The notes under the pieces were generated by a model. That model was not told the origin of the DNA. It was given only the letters and a program-made list of their open reading frames with translations, and made no database searches. Both the position numbers and the translations under genes were made by a program. From Carboxylicivirga linearis (GTDB taxonomy: Bacteria; Bacteroidota; Bacteroidia; Bacteroidales; Marinilabiliaceae), in assembly GCF_018271995.1 (NCBI RefSeq), contig NZ_JAGUCO010000028.1, positions 1-64,000 on the forward strand: a stretch of DNA of 64,000 nucleotides, given 5' to 3'. Each line of letters opens with the position of its first letter. Within the stretch, counting starts at the first letter, position 1. Below are positions 54,825 to 64,000 of the stretch, one piece after another.

Positions 54825-55769
54825 TCACTCTTTATTACAAACCCAAATCTTACGCGTGAACTTAACCTTTCCACTTTTACCAACATTACAACAATCTATT
54901 AATTCTAACCCCGCATTACTAATGATTTCTGTAATATCAGTTATTGATACAATTACCAATCGATGGGCAACCTGCATGGCCGATTCTATAATATATTTGA
55001 AAGTACTGTCATCTGCCGAACTAAATACATTGTATGGCAAATCAATAATGGCGGCATCATAATTATGAGCAATATCCTTTATGTCGGATCGATAAACATT
55101 TGCAGAGTAACCGAAGTAAGCAATATTTTCGCGTGACTGCCGGCACACCTTCCAGTTAATATCACACCCCTCGATATTATAACCTGCATAACATGCTTCT
55201 AACATAATGGTACCAACACCACAACATGCATCCAGTAGCTTTTTTGATCGATCGGCGTTAGATGCAATATTAACGAGTGCTTTCGCAATATTTATATTGA
55301 TAGAATTACTGTACGAAAAAGGCTTTTTCTTGTGTTCGTTCCATGAAAAGTTATTTTTAATCAAGACTCCAAAGTGCCAAACTCCTTGATAATTGCATAA
55401 ACCGTAGGTTACAGTTGGATTATAATAATCAGGATCTCCGTCAATACTGTACCCAATATCTTTTAATTTCTCGAGCCTTTTTTTATAAACAGTTGGGTCA
55501 CCTTCAAGTACAACATATTCAACTTTAAAGCCATCAACACAAATCGCTTCTTTTTTAATTTCCTGAATTAAAGTCTCATAATTATCGGAAGACAATTTAA
55601 CATCAAGCCTTTTTCTGATGAAAGCACTACTAGATGGTTCTATTTTTTGGGAAGATAAAAGCATTTTATTGCTTTCTTCCTTTCCGAAGATAGATCTAGA
55701 TTCTAACTTACATAACTCACTTTCGTAATTGTCATATATAAAAGTGTAAATATAATTGGGTCTCTGCAT
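54825..55769 (-). CDS. TRM11-like SAM-dependent RNA methyltransferase
   Basis: 314 residues. C-terminal Rossmann methyltransferase with SAM motif LLDACCGVGTIMLEACYAG, acidic IEGCDIN and the catalytic IIDLPYN, typical of N2-guanosine (TRM11/TrmN-like) RNA methyltransferases. The N-terminal 150 residues occupy the place of a THUMP-like RNA-binding module but are diverged. The likely target is tRNA, by family. It stands alone between the SGNH gene and the kinase pair. Confidence 0.85.
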   Translation of the reverse strand: MQRPNYIYTFIYDNYESELCKLESRSIFGKEESNKMLLSSQKIEPSSSAFIRKRLDVKLSSDNYETLIQEIKKEAICVDGFKVEYVVLEGDPTVYKKRLEKLKDIGYSIDGDPDYYNPTVTYGLCNYQGVWHFGVLIKNNFSWNEHKKKPFSYSNSININIAKALVNIASNADRSKKLLDACCGVGTIMLEACYAGYNIEGCDINWKVCRQSRENIAYFGYSANVYRSDIKDIAHNYDAAIIDLPYNVFSSADDSTFKYIIESAMQVAHRLVIVSITDITEIISNAGLELIDCCNVGKSGKVKFTRKIWVCNKE

Positions 55770-55910
55770 TTATTCCTTTATTGTTTAATCTATGGAATAT
55801 GATTGCTTTGTTTTTGACTTATCAGCTAATCAATTTTATACACAAAACTTTTTTCACTAAAGGTTAAAAGTAAGAGTTTACAATAAAACCATAAGCTATA
55901 CTTTTACTTT

Positions 55911-57050
55911 TTAGTTTAAAGGGAGTTGAATTTCAACCACAGCTCCATTGTCATTTCTTATATTTAAATGCCCTTGATGATTTTCAGCAATTAACTTTGA
56001 AAGGTATAATTCAAGACCTGGATTTCCATCAATATGAGTTGAGATAAAGGCTTTTATTCCTTTTTGAAGTAATAAATCAGGAAATCCATTCCCTTCATCT
56101 TTTATTGATAATGAGTATAAATGATCAGAAGTACTTCCTGACAAGATTATTTTACTATTGGGGGAAGAATGTTGAATCGCATTCGCAAGGATAATACTTA
56201 TACAAAGTGTGAAATATTTCATGTCCACATTTAACTCTTTGTTTTCAACTTTATAATCCAACTCAATATTTTTAGCATTTAGTTTCTCTGCTTGAGAATC
56301 CACAACCTGGTTAATCAAGTTGTTAATATCTGCTTTTACCAAATTCAAGGCTTTCTGACCTCTGGAGCTTAAATTTGATATATCCAGAGCTTGAAACGAA
56401 AATGCTTCCAAACGCTTGCACGATTCATCTAGCTGATTAATCATTTCAAGAATGACCTCATCTTTAATAGTCGCCTTAATTACATTTACAAAGCCGATAA
56501 TTCCATTCAGCGGAGTTCGTATTTCATGATTGATAATGCTAAGAAACTCGTTCTTTGACTGGTCCAATTCAGACAGATCCTTATTTGCTCTGGATAACTT
56601 ATCATTTACAACAACTAATTCCTCAGTTCGCTTTTCTACTTTTCTTTCTAATGATTGATTTAAATCTTGTAATTCATCTTTACTTTGTTTGAGAGCAATA
56701 TGAGTTGTGATTCTGGCAAGAAGTTCCGGGGTATTAAATGGTTTTGATAAATAATCAACGCCACCAACCTCAAATCCTTTTGAAATGCTTTCATTTTCAT
56801 TCATTGCTGTCAAAAAGATCAAAGGAATATCTTTAGCCTTAGATTGTTTGATCTTTTGACAAGTCTCAAACCCATCCATTCCGGGCATCATTATATCCAT
56901 TAATATCAGATCAAAACTTTCGGATTCAAGCATATCCAAAGCATCCTCTCCATTCAATACATACTCAACCTCAAAATTATTTTCAGTTAGAACATTCCCC
57001 AATAATTGAATGTTTTTAGGATTATCATCAACAATTAATATCCTCCCCAT
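55911..57050 (-). CDS. Response regulator-histidine kinase fusion (REC-HisKA-HATPase)
   Basis: 379 residues. N-terminal receiver with phospho-Asp52 in LILMDIMMPG and Lys near 105 (YLSKPF). A coiled coil follows (NQSLERKVEKRTEELVVVND), then HisKA with INHEIRTPLNG and a HATPase domain (AIQHSSPNSK, IKDEGNGF) whose G2 region is shortened (PGLELYLSKLI). No DNA-binding output. It begins 36 bp after the giant PAS kinase and probably receives phosphate from it, passing it on as an intermediate kinase. Confidence 0.9.
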   Translation of the reverse strand: MGRILIVDDNPKNIQLLGNVLTENNFEVEYVLNGEDALDMLESESFDLILMDIMMPGMDGFETCQKIKQSKAKDIPLIFLTAMNENESISKGFEVGGVDYLSKPFNTPELLARITTHIALKQSKDELQDLNQSLERKVEKRTEELVVVNDKLSRANKDLSELDQSKNEFLSIINHEIRTPLNGIIGFVNVIKATIKDEVILEMINQLDESCKRLEAFSFQALDISNLSSRGQKALNLVKADINNLINQVVDSQAEKLNAKNIELDYKVENKELNVDMKYFTLCISIILANAIQHSSPNSKIILSGSTSDHLYSLSIKDEGNGFPDLLLQKGIKAFISTHIDGNPGLELYLSKLIAENHQGHLNIRNDNGAVVEIQLPLN

Positions 57051-57085
57051 TTTAAATACTTTTACAAATTCCCCATACTTTTCTG

Positions 57086-60000
57086 CTACCCCAGAATACT
57101 TTCCAGTTTATTCAAAATTTCATGTACCTTTTTCAAATTAAAAGATGAAATAGCGGCCTTAAATTCAATTCCCAAAAGTTCTAAATTATGACTATTAATT
57201 TCATTCCCGGCTTTTATAATAATATCGGCAATAATTTTTTGCCCTTTCACTGTCTTGCGTAATTTAGCCTGCTTCCAAACATCATCTAATTGTTTTTTTA
57301 AATAATCAACACTCTCAGATGTTAAAACAGCTGAACCTTCTAAATGTACCTCATCATCTACATCTTCATATTTAAAGTATTGCACCAAAATATTAATCAA
57401 TTCTTCGGTGAGTATTGGCTTTGTAAGAGTTGCATTAAAATCATCGGACAACACTATTTTTTCGGGTGATTCCAGTACTGATGCCGTGCAGGCAACAATA
57501 GGTATATGGCTGGTTTCGGCATTTGCTTTCAATCTTTCAGTCACCTCATTTCCATCTTCACCCGGCATTCGAATATCCATAAAAATTAATGCCGGATTCA
57601 ACTCTACTGCCTGGGCAAAACCACTTGCTCCGTTTTCAGCTTCATAAACATCAAATCCAAGCAGTTGTAAATGACTAGCCAATAAGTCGCGATTACTTTT
57701 TACATCATCAACAATTAGTATTTTGGCTCGCTCAAATTTTATGTCACCGTTTACTATTTTTTCATCTTCAGCTGTTATTAGCTCTTCGGTTATTTCAACA
57801 TCAGGTATTTCAATTATAAACTTACTTCCCTTTCCTGCTTCACTTTCTACCTTTAAATCTCCATTAAATAAATGAATAATTCTTTTTGAGATACCTAGTC
57901 CTAATCCTGTTCCTCCATAGTGCCTCGATATTGACTCATCTTGCTGCTTAAAATCTTCAAAGATTATATCCAGTTTATCTTTTGCAATACCAACTCCTGT
58001 ATCCTCAATTGTTATTACAAGTGTAAGATTTTTAGAAGTAATTCTTTTGGCATCTGCATTTAGCTTAACAAATCCTTTATGTGTGAATTTAAGGGCATTA
58101 CTTACAACATTGATAAGCACTTGATTTAGTCGAAGTTCATCCAACATTAATCCTTGAGGTATATTTTCCGATATACTTACATTTAGGTTTAATCCTTTTT
58201 CTTTGGCTTTGTGTTGAAATAACATCTCAATATCAATAAAGAGATTGGCTAGTTTTACAGCTTCGTAATTAAGTTGAAATTTGCCGGCCTCAATTTTAGA
58301 AAGATCCAAAATATCATTAATCAATTTCAACAAAGTTTTACTACTTGAATGAATAGAATTAACGTAATTCTCCAACGTTGAATCTTCAACCTTCTTTGCT
58401 AATATTTCAGAGAATCCGATAATTGCATTCATTGGAGTGCGAATTTCGTGACTCATATTTGCTAAAAAAGAGCTTTTTGCTTTATTGGCTGTCTGAGCCC
58501 GCTCTTTTTCAATCAAAATCTGATTCTCATACTCCTTTCTATTATTAATATTAATCAGTATTTGACAAAAAAGTTGAAGTAGTTCTATTTCCTGAACGGA
58601 ATAATTTCTGGTTTTATTTAAGGCATCAAAACTTACAAACCCTATTAATCTATTCCCACTAATCATTGGAATGCTGAGTATACCTTTAAATCCCGCATTT
58701 ACCAGGTGTGACCGTAATTGCTCATTTTTTATCTTTCGAACGTCGGGATAATAATTGATTTCATTTCTCTTTTGTTTTTCAAGCCACTCAGGCATTATTT
58801 GCAGTACCGGAAAATCTTGCACCGGCCCTTTTATCTGAGGTACTCCTTCATTACACCACTGATACCTTATGCTACAGTACGTAATATCTTTATTATACTC
58901 ATATACCGTAATTCTGCTTGAATCAATAAAGGTACCTATCCTATCCAGCGCATTATTTATTGCTTCACCTAATTTACTAATATCAATATTGATATAGTTC
59001 GAAGATATATCAATCAATATTTGTCGCATTTCAGTTTGCTGTTTCAATTCATTCTGAAACTGCTTTAATTCAGTTATATCAAGCATTGCTGCAACAGCAC
59101 AATCTCTGGATTCGTAACGTATAGGTTGCAATGATATAAGGCTTTCACGTTTTTCGTTACTAACCTGGTCGTATAACTGTAATTCGGCATTGATAACCGC
59201 TCCTTGCTCCATTAGTTTTGTCATCAGCATTTCCTGATCTTCGGCTGAAATGATCATACTACTATCTTCAGCAGAGAACAATTTATTATCAATCTCTCCT
59301 GATAAATTCATTAGTTCTTTTGCAGCTGGGTTAAACCTTAATAACTCACTTGTATGCAAATCAACCACAACAACCGGATTAGGATTATTATCAATAATGG
59401 AGTCGGCTGCATTTTTAGCTTCCGCTAATTCTTCCTGCATCCTTTTCACATCGCTAATATCAGTATAGGTTCCCACAACTCGGCTAGGTTGTCCATCCGC
59501 AGACCATTTAACAACCTTTCCTCTATCTAGTACCCATTTATAAGAACCATCTTTACATACTACTCTATGCTCGTTTTGATATAAATCTGTTTTGTTTTTT
59601 ATATGATACTGCATTCCATTTAGGACAATATCCTGATCTTCGGGATGAATAATTCTTAAATCCTTTAACCAATCAGAAGGAACTTCACCTTCTTCGTATC
59701 CTAAAATATTACATAACTGTTTTGACAAATGCACATTACCCGATTCAAAATCCCAATCCCAAATACCAATATTACTTCCTTCAATAGAAAACTGCCAGCG
59801 CAACTCATTCTCTCTGAGCTTTTCTTCCAATGCTTTTCGTTCTGTAATGTCATCTATCATACAAAGAACGCACGTTTGCTCATTGTAAGTGGTTAAGGCC
59901 AAATTAACATTACATTCAAACAAGCTATCATTATTGGCTTTTAACTGATAGTGCTTCTCACAATGCCCCTTTTTCCTTGCCTCCTCTATATGATCAGTTA

Positions 60001-63000
60001 TTTTAATGTTGGTTTTTTCACCATCGGATTGCATCTCCGGGAAAAATAACATAAACGAACGATCAATTAGCTGGTTTTTGGCTTCTGCATGAAAGAGGCT
60101 AACTCCTTTTTTATTACAATCCAGAATTAAAGAACCATTTTCATTTAGAATGAAAATAGCATTCATATTTTGCTCAAAGAGGTTTCGAAAATTCTGCTCC
60201 TTTTGTTTGATTTTTGTTTCCTGCTCTTTACGTTCATGTATATCCACCAGAATACAATGTATTCTTATCGCATTTCCTTCCTCATCATTTTGCACCCGCC
60301 CATCGAGCATTACAATAAGTTCTGATCCATCTTTTTTTCGTAAAACCAGTTCGGTTGAAACATAACCGGTATCCATTAAGCTATTAACACAACTATCAAA
60401 GGTTTCATTGGTAGGTTGTACCCATAAGTCACCAAATGAACGACCAATCAATTCTTCTCGACTATAACCGAGTAAATTAAGATACCAATTATTTACATCG
60501 ATATATTTCCCATTGTTATCAAGTGAATGGTAGGCAACAGGTGCATTTTCGAAAAGATTTCGAAATCGTAATTCACTTGCTTGTAATATTTCTTCTTGTT
60601 TCACCCTTTGGGTAATATCTTCAACCAAAACAGCATAATGATTTAATTTAGGTGAAAAGATATTTAGATTGTAATGGTGATTATTATTCTCAAACTGCAG
60701 TTTTTTTGGAACTCCGCCTTTTGCAACTTCGGCAACCATATTAATATCGAGTAAACTCTGCATCGAAGTATCTTTTAATAGCTTCCCCTTAACATCCTCT
60801 GTTAGTGTTGGAACCATTTGCTTAAGGGCACTATTAAATCTCAGAATTTTTATATCAATTGGCTTTCCTTCATCATCAAATATTACTTCATTCTCAGCAA
60901 ATCCAGTTACCATATTTTCAAACAGTATTTCAAACTGCTCCCGCGATTCAATAATTTCTGATTCCTGTTGTTTTCTTTCTGTAATATCTTCGAATAATGA
61001 AAAAAAGCGTCCTTTATTATCGGGAAACACTCTCAGAGACAGAAATTTTTCAATGGAAGCTGAATATACTTCAGCCTCGTATGGCACACGGGTTTTAACA
61101 ACTTGATCAAAAATATTTAAATCAATTTCAGATATATCATGTAATTCGCTGAATAGTTTACCAAGGTCATTATCCGAAAAATTAGTATGGATCTTTTTAT
61201 AGGCATTGTTACAACTATTAATTCTAAAGTCGATAGCTTTACCCTGACCATCTCGAATTAGCTCACTTACAGTTAAACCTGATGTCATATTATCAAATAA
61301 TGACTGTAAGTTTTCGCGTGATTCAATCAATTCTTTTTCTTTGCTAACTTGTTCGGTTATGTCCTGAGAAAAGCCATACATTCTTAACAGCTTGCCTGTC
61401 TTGTCATACCATTTCTCCCCTACAACTTTGAACCAAACGAGCTTACCATCATTAATTCTTTTAAAAGGATAAATTCGTTCATAGTTTGCTTCTCGATGTT
61501 CAATAGCGTATGTTAAAGCTTTATGTTCTTGCTCGGCTGTTTTAGCATCAATAGCTGCAATACCATTTAACCAAACATTGACATCAATCCCGGTTCCTTC
61601 ATAAGAAGAATCCATACCATACATAACAAGCGTTTTGGCTGCGGCAAACAACTTAAGTGGTTCAGCTCCAAAATCAGCATACCAATAACCAGTATTTGAT
61701 AATTTTAAGGCGGTTGATGAGAGCATATTTGCTTTTTCAAGCTCTTCCTTGTCTTTTCGTTTTTGAGTTATTTCTTCCTTTATGGCAATAAATTGGGTAA
61801 TTTCATCAGCTGCATTTTTTACAGGTGAAATAATTGCTGACTCCCAAAACAATTCTCCATTCTTCTTTTTATTGCAAATATCACCTTTCCAGGTAAAACC
61901 CTGATTGATAGTATTCCATAACTGATAATAAAATTCTTGTGGATGAACTCCTGATTTTAAAAAGGAAAGTTTTTGACCTATCACTTCCTTTACCTCGTAA
62001 CCCGTTGTCTTAGCAAATGATTCATTTACATACTCTATAATTCCCTCTTTATCTGTTATAATAATACAAGCCAAACTACTTTCTACGGCTTTTGAAAACA
62101 GAGTTAATTTCTGGGTACGTTCTTCAACCTGTTTCTCAAGGTCTTCTTTATATACATTTAGTTCTTTATTTATTTTTAGAATTTCATTTTCTGCCAACTT
62201 CGATTCGGTAACATCCTGAAGTACCCCTTTTATTTTAATTATCTTCCCATTCTCATATTCACTAACACCCTTATTATGTAACCACTTAGTTTTACCACTT
62301 AAGGTTTGAATACGATACTGAAAATCAAAAGATTTACCCATCAGAGCTTGCTGCCAAGTATTTTGGGCAAGCATCATGTCATCAGGATGCATTAGCTTAA
62401 AAATATCTTCAAGGAATAACTTATCATTGGCTGGCACTTCAATTATTGCTTTTAGATTTTCTGTTATTATAAACTCCATATCTGGAAACAATAATTCCCA
62501 GGCACCAACTTTAGCTATTTTACCCGACTCAGAAAAAAAATGTTCTTTCCTTTTTAATTCATTCTCCGTTCTTCGTAAAACCGTAACATCCCTTGAAACA
62601 ATAAGTAAACATTTATTATGCAGTGAAAATTTACTCTGTAGAAATACATAGTCTCCGTTCTTAATTTTAAGTCTTAAATCAATCTCTTTTTGGGGAGAAG
62701 ATATATCTGATGCATTGCTATTCTCCTTATTTATTTCACTAAAATATTGTAGTAGCTCTGTAAAGTTTTTCTGATCTGCAGGATGAATAAGATCAATATA
62801 TGATTTACCAATTAACTCATTAGGTTTGTAGCTTAGAATATTTACACATGATGGACTAACATATTTAAATTCCACCTTTTCATTCAAGGTCAAAAGAGTG
62901 AAGAGTTCAAACGAGTTTATCATTGCATCCTCAAATAACTCCCTCTTTTTCTTTAACTCCCTGTTTTCAGCTTTCAGAGTTTCAATCTCGATTAATAACT

Positions 63001-63031
63001 CCTGCTCACTCAATCCCCGATCTTTCATAAT
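57086..63031 (-). CDS. Giant multi-PAS hybrid histidine kinase
   Basis: About 1,981 residues from the Met at 63031 (frame opens at 63079). After a coiled coil I count about ten PAS-like modules in a row (residues about 40-1400), each closing with a D-[IV]-T-E/H motif such as ITERK or DVTESK, then a GAF domain (about 1415-1570), HisKA with NMSHEIRTPMNAI, HATPase (HYGGTGLGLGISKRI) and a receiver (IFMDIRMPG). The C-terminal 110 residues are helical without an HPt His. No transmembrane segment, so it senses cytoplasmic or diffusible signals. Ten input modules on one chain is far above the usual number. Pairs with the REC-kinase downstream. Confidence 0.92.
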   Translation of the reverse strand: MMKDRGLSEQELLIEIETLKAENRELKKKRELFEDAMINSFELFTLLTLNEKVEFKYVSPSCVNILSYKPNELIGKSYIDLIHPADQKNFTELLQYFSEINKENSNASDISSPQKEIDLRLKIKNGDYVFLQSKFSLHNKCLLIVSRDVTVLRRTENELKRKEHFFSESGKIAKVGAWELLFPDMEFIITENLKAIIEVPANDKLFLEDIFKLMHPDDMMLAQNTWQQALMGKSFDFQYRIQTLSGKTKWLHNKGVSEYENGKIIKIKGVLQDVTESKLAENEILKINKELNVYKEDLEKQVEERTQKLTLFSKAVESSLACIIITDKEGIIEYVNESFAKTTGYEVKEVIGQKLSFLKSGVHPQEFYYQLWNTINQGFTWKGDICNKKKNGELFWESAIISPVKNAADEITQFIAIKEEITQKRKDKEELEKANMLSSTALKLSNTGYWYADFGAEPLKLFAAAKTLVMYGMDSSYEGTGIDVNVWLNGIAAIDAKTAEQEHKALTYAIEHREANYERIYPFKRINDGKLVWFKVVGEKWYDKTGKLLRMYGFSQDITEQVSKEKELIESRENLQSLFDNMTSGLTVSELIRDGQGKAIDFRINSCNNAYKKIHTNFSDNDLGKLFSELHDISEIDLNIFDQVVKTRVPYEAEVYSASIEKFLSLRVFPDNKGRFFSLFEDITERKQQESEIIESREQFEILFENMVTGFAENEVIFDDEGKPIDIKILRFNSALKQMVPTLTEDVKGKLLKDTSMQSLLDINMVAEVAKGGVPKKLQFENNNHHYNLNIFSPKLNHYAVLVEDITQRVKQEEILQASELRFRNLFENAPVAYHSLDNNGKYIDVNNWYLNLLGYSREELIGRSFGDLWVQPTNETFDSCVNSLMDTGYVSTELVLRKKDGSELIVMLDGRVQNDEEGNAIRIHCILVDIHERKEQETKIKQKEQNFRNLFEQNMNAIFILNENGSLILDCNKKGVSLFHAEAKNQLIDRSFMLFFPEMQSDGEKTNIKITDHIEEARKKGHCEKHYQLKANNDSLFECNVNLALTTYNEQTCVLCMIDDITERKALEEKLRENELRWQFSIEGSNIGIWDWDFESGNVHLSKQLCNILGYEEGEVPSDWLKDLRIIHPEDQDIVLNGMQYHIKNKTDLYQNEHRVVCKDGSYKWVLDRGKVVKWSADGQPSRVVGTYTDISDVKRMQEELAEAKNAADSIIDNNPNPVVVVDLHTSELLRFNPAAKELMNLSGEIDNKLFSAEDSSMIISAEDQEMLMTKLMEQGAVINAELQLYDQVSNEKRESLISLQPIRYESRDCAVAAMLDITELKQFQNELKQQTEMRQILIDISSNYINIDISKLGEAINNALDRIGTFIDSSRITVYEYNKDITYCSIRYQWCNEGVPQIKGPVQDFPVLQIMPEWLEKQKRNEINYYPDVRKIKNEQLRSHLVNAGFKGILSIPMISGNRLIGFVSFDALNKTRNYSVQEIELLQLFCQILININNRKEYENQILIEKERAQTANKAKSSFLANMSHEIRTPMNAIIGFSEILAKKVEDSTLENYVNSIHSSSKTLLKLINDILDLSKIEAGKFQLNYEAVKLANLFIDIEMLFQHKAKEKGLNLNVSISENIPQGLMLDELRLNQVLINVVSNALKFTHKGFVKLNADAKRITSKNLTLVITIEDTGVGIAKDKLDIIFEDFKQQDESISRHYGGTGLGLGISKRIIHLFNGDLKVESEAGKGSKFIIEIPDVEITEELITAEDEKIVNGDIKFERAKILIVDDVKSNRDLLASHLQLLGFDVYEAENGASGFAQAVELNPALIFMDIRMPGEDGNEVTERLKANAETSHIPIVACTASVLESPEKIVLSDDFNATLTKPILTEELINILVQYFKYEDVDDEVHLEGSAVLTSESVDYLKKQLDDVWKQAKLRKTVKGQKIIADIIIKAGNEINSHNLELLGIEFKAAISSFNLKKVHEILNKLESILG

Positions 63032-63203
63032 AATGCTTAATAGACTGCATTGTATCCCCCAAATACAATAGCTACTCAAAGATACAATTCATTTGCTGAT
63101 TTATCTATACAAACAATTTTTATCTAAACAAGTTTAAATCAACTACTATACAACAACTTAATTCTATTAAAAACACAAATACCAATAATGCTTTCAAACG
63201 AAA

Positions 63204-64000
63204 TTACGTTAGTTTTTTCGTCACTTCTTTTAAATGACTTTCAACAGCAGCATTTAATATCCGAACAGTTTCTCGAGCCTGTTCTCCCGGAACAGGATTA
63301 GATTCACGCATAACTATACATTTAAACAAATCGCGATAAAAATCAGGATAGCATCCTGCTTCGGTTTCAATTTTACCTTTATATTCTACGCCATTAATAT
63401 CCGTCACTAGTGTTCCCCAATTACCTTCTGCTTCTTTTCCCCAATCGGCACCTGTTGGCAATTGCCCTTTATCCAATAATTCCTCCTGTGGATCTCCACC
63501 AAATTTCAAATACGAGCCTTCTACACCATTTAAAGTATACATGGGTCCCGGTGATTTTACCAGATACGACGATCGCAGAATAACCTGCAGATTTGGATAA
63601 TCCAATCGTATATTCATATAATCATTCACCACCGACCGATCTCTTACTTTTGCCAGTTTGGCTGTAACAGCTTCAGGCATTCCCACCAATTGTACCACCT
63701 GATCAACCAAATGAGCTCCCAGATTAAACAGTACACCAACTCTGTCGTCTCCCTCCTCTTTCCAGCTTCCTTCGCGAATCTCTTTTCTATATCGATCGTA
63801 ATGAATCTCCAACTCAACTAAACGCCCCAATAAGCCCTGATCGATTATCTTCTTAACTGTTTTATAGTTTCCATCATACCTTCTGTTTTGATAGACTGAA
63901 AGCACCTTATTTTGCTTTTTAGCCAGCTCTATTAACTCATCAGCCTCTTCAACTGATAAAGTGAATGGCTTTTCGGTCACCACATGTTTCCCTGCCAGCA
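63204..64000 (-). CDS. Gfo/Idh/MocA-family oxidoreductase (partial, runs off window end)
   Basis: The reading frame continues past the last base: LAGKHVVTEKP is read in frame at 63968-64000, so the 5' end is outside and any in-window start is not real. KHVVTEKPFTLSVEEADEL with the catalytic-region Lys of EKP, then LSVYQNRRYDGN and NLGAHLVDQVVQL (Asp-x-x-x-His-like) match the family. It oxidises or reduces a sugar or inositol-type substrate with NAD(P). Stop codon at 63204, then an empty 124-bp gap to the PAS kinase. Confidence 0.9.
   Translation of the reverse strand, partial: LAGKHVVTEKPFTLSVEEADELIELAKKQNKVLSVYQNRRYDGNYKTVKKIIDQGLLGRLVELEIHYDRYRKEIREGSWKEEGDDRVGVLFNLGAHLVDQVVQLVGMPEAVTAKLAKVRDRSVVNDYMNIRLDYPNLQVILRSSYLVKSPGPMYTLNGVEGSYLKFGGDPQEELLDKGQLPTGADWGKEAEGNWGTLVTDINGVEYKGKIETEAGCYPDFYRDLFKCIVMRESNPVPGEQARETVRILNAAVESHLKEVTKKLT

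Overview
The window is A+T-rich bacterial DNA from a member of the Bacteroidota. The SusC/SusD pair, many glycoside hydrolase lipoproteins, DUF4248-like small proteins and the scarcity of clear Shine-Dalgarno sites point to the class Bacteroidia, probably a Marinilabiliales-like lineage (the order is inference). I saw no complete rRNA or tRNA gene, no transposase and no CRISPR array.

Region 1 (1-11,150) is accessory-looking. It holds two DUF4248-like paralogues, a metallophosphoesterase, an intact type IV AbiE toxin-antitoxin pair, a second AbiE pair that is visibly dying, a small (p)ppGpp-synthetase-like protein, an acyltransferase/DUF6320 pair, a CPBP-like membrane protein and a soluble histidine kinase. 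Its intergenic spaces carry 24-bp tandem repeats, operator-like dyads and, at the right edge (11,060-11,300), a cluster of GTGGACTT sites around a tRNA-3'-end-like core that may be an integration scar.

Region 2 (11,500-44,930) is one large polysaccharide utilization locus for N-glycoproteins, built as two divergent arms. The minus arm (read 24,769 to 11,555) is SusC, SusD, GH29, GH3-PA14, GH29, GH20. The plus arm (25,374 to 44,904) is PNGase F-like amidase, DeoR regulator, CutC, GH2 beta-mannosidase, transglutaminase-like lipoprotein, C69 peptidase, CBM9-like protein, a GHL10-like putative glycosidase, GH92, glycosylasparaginase, GH92, GH92. Together they supply almost every step: releasing the glycan from Asn, removing Fuc and GlcNAc, stripping alpha-mannose, splitting the Man-beta-1,4-GlcNAc core, cleaving GlcNAc-Asn and digesting the peptide. 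There is no ECF sigma/anti-sigma pair or hybrid two-component sensor in the locus; the only regulator is the DeoR protein.

Region 3 (45,000-64,000) has mixed functions: an HxlR regulator and small membrane protein, an SDR-DUF2867 protein, the ribulose-monophosphate pair hxlA-hxlB with a divergent AraC regulator, an HTH protein, a cobalamin riboswitch in front of a DUF4198 protein, an SGNH hydrolase with TPR-like repeats, a TRM11-like methyltransferase, a 1,997-codon multi-PAS hybrid histidine kinase beside a receiver-kinase, and a Gfo/Idh/MocA oxidoreductase cut by the window end.
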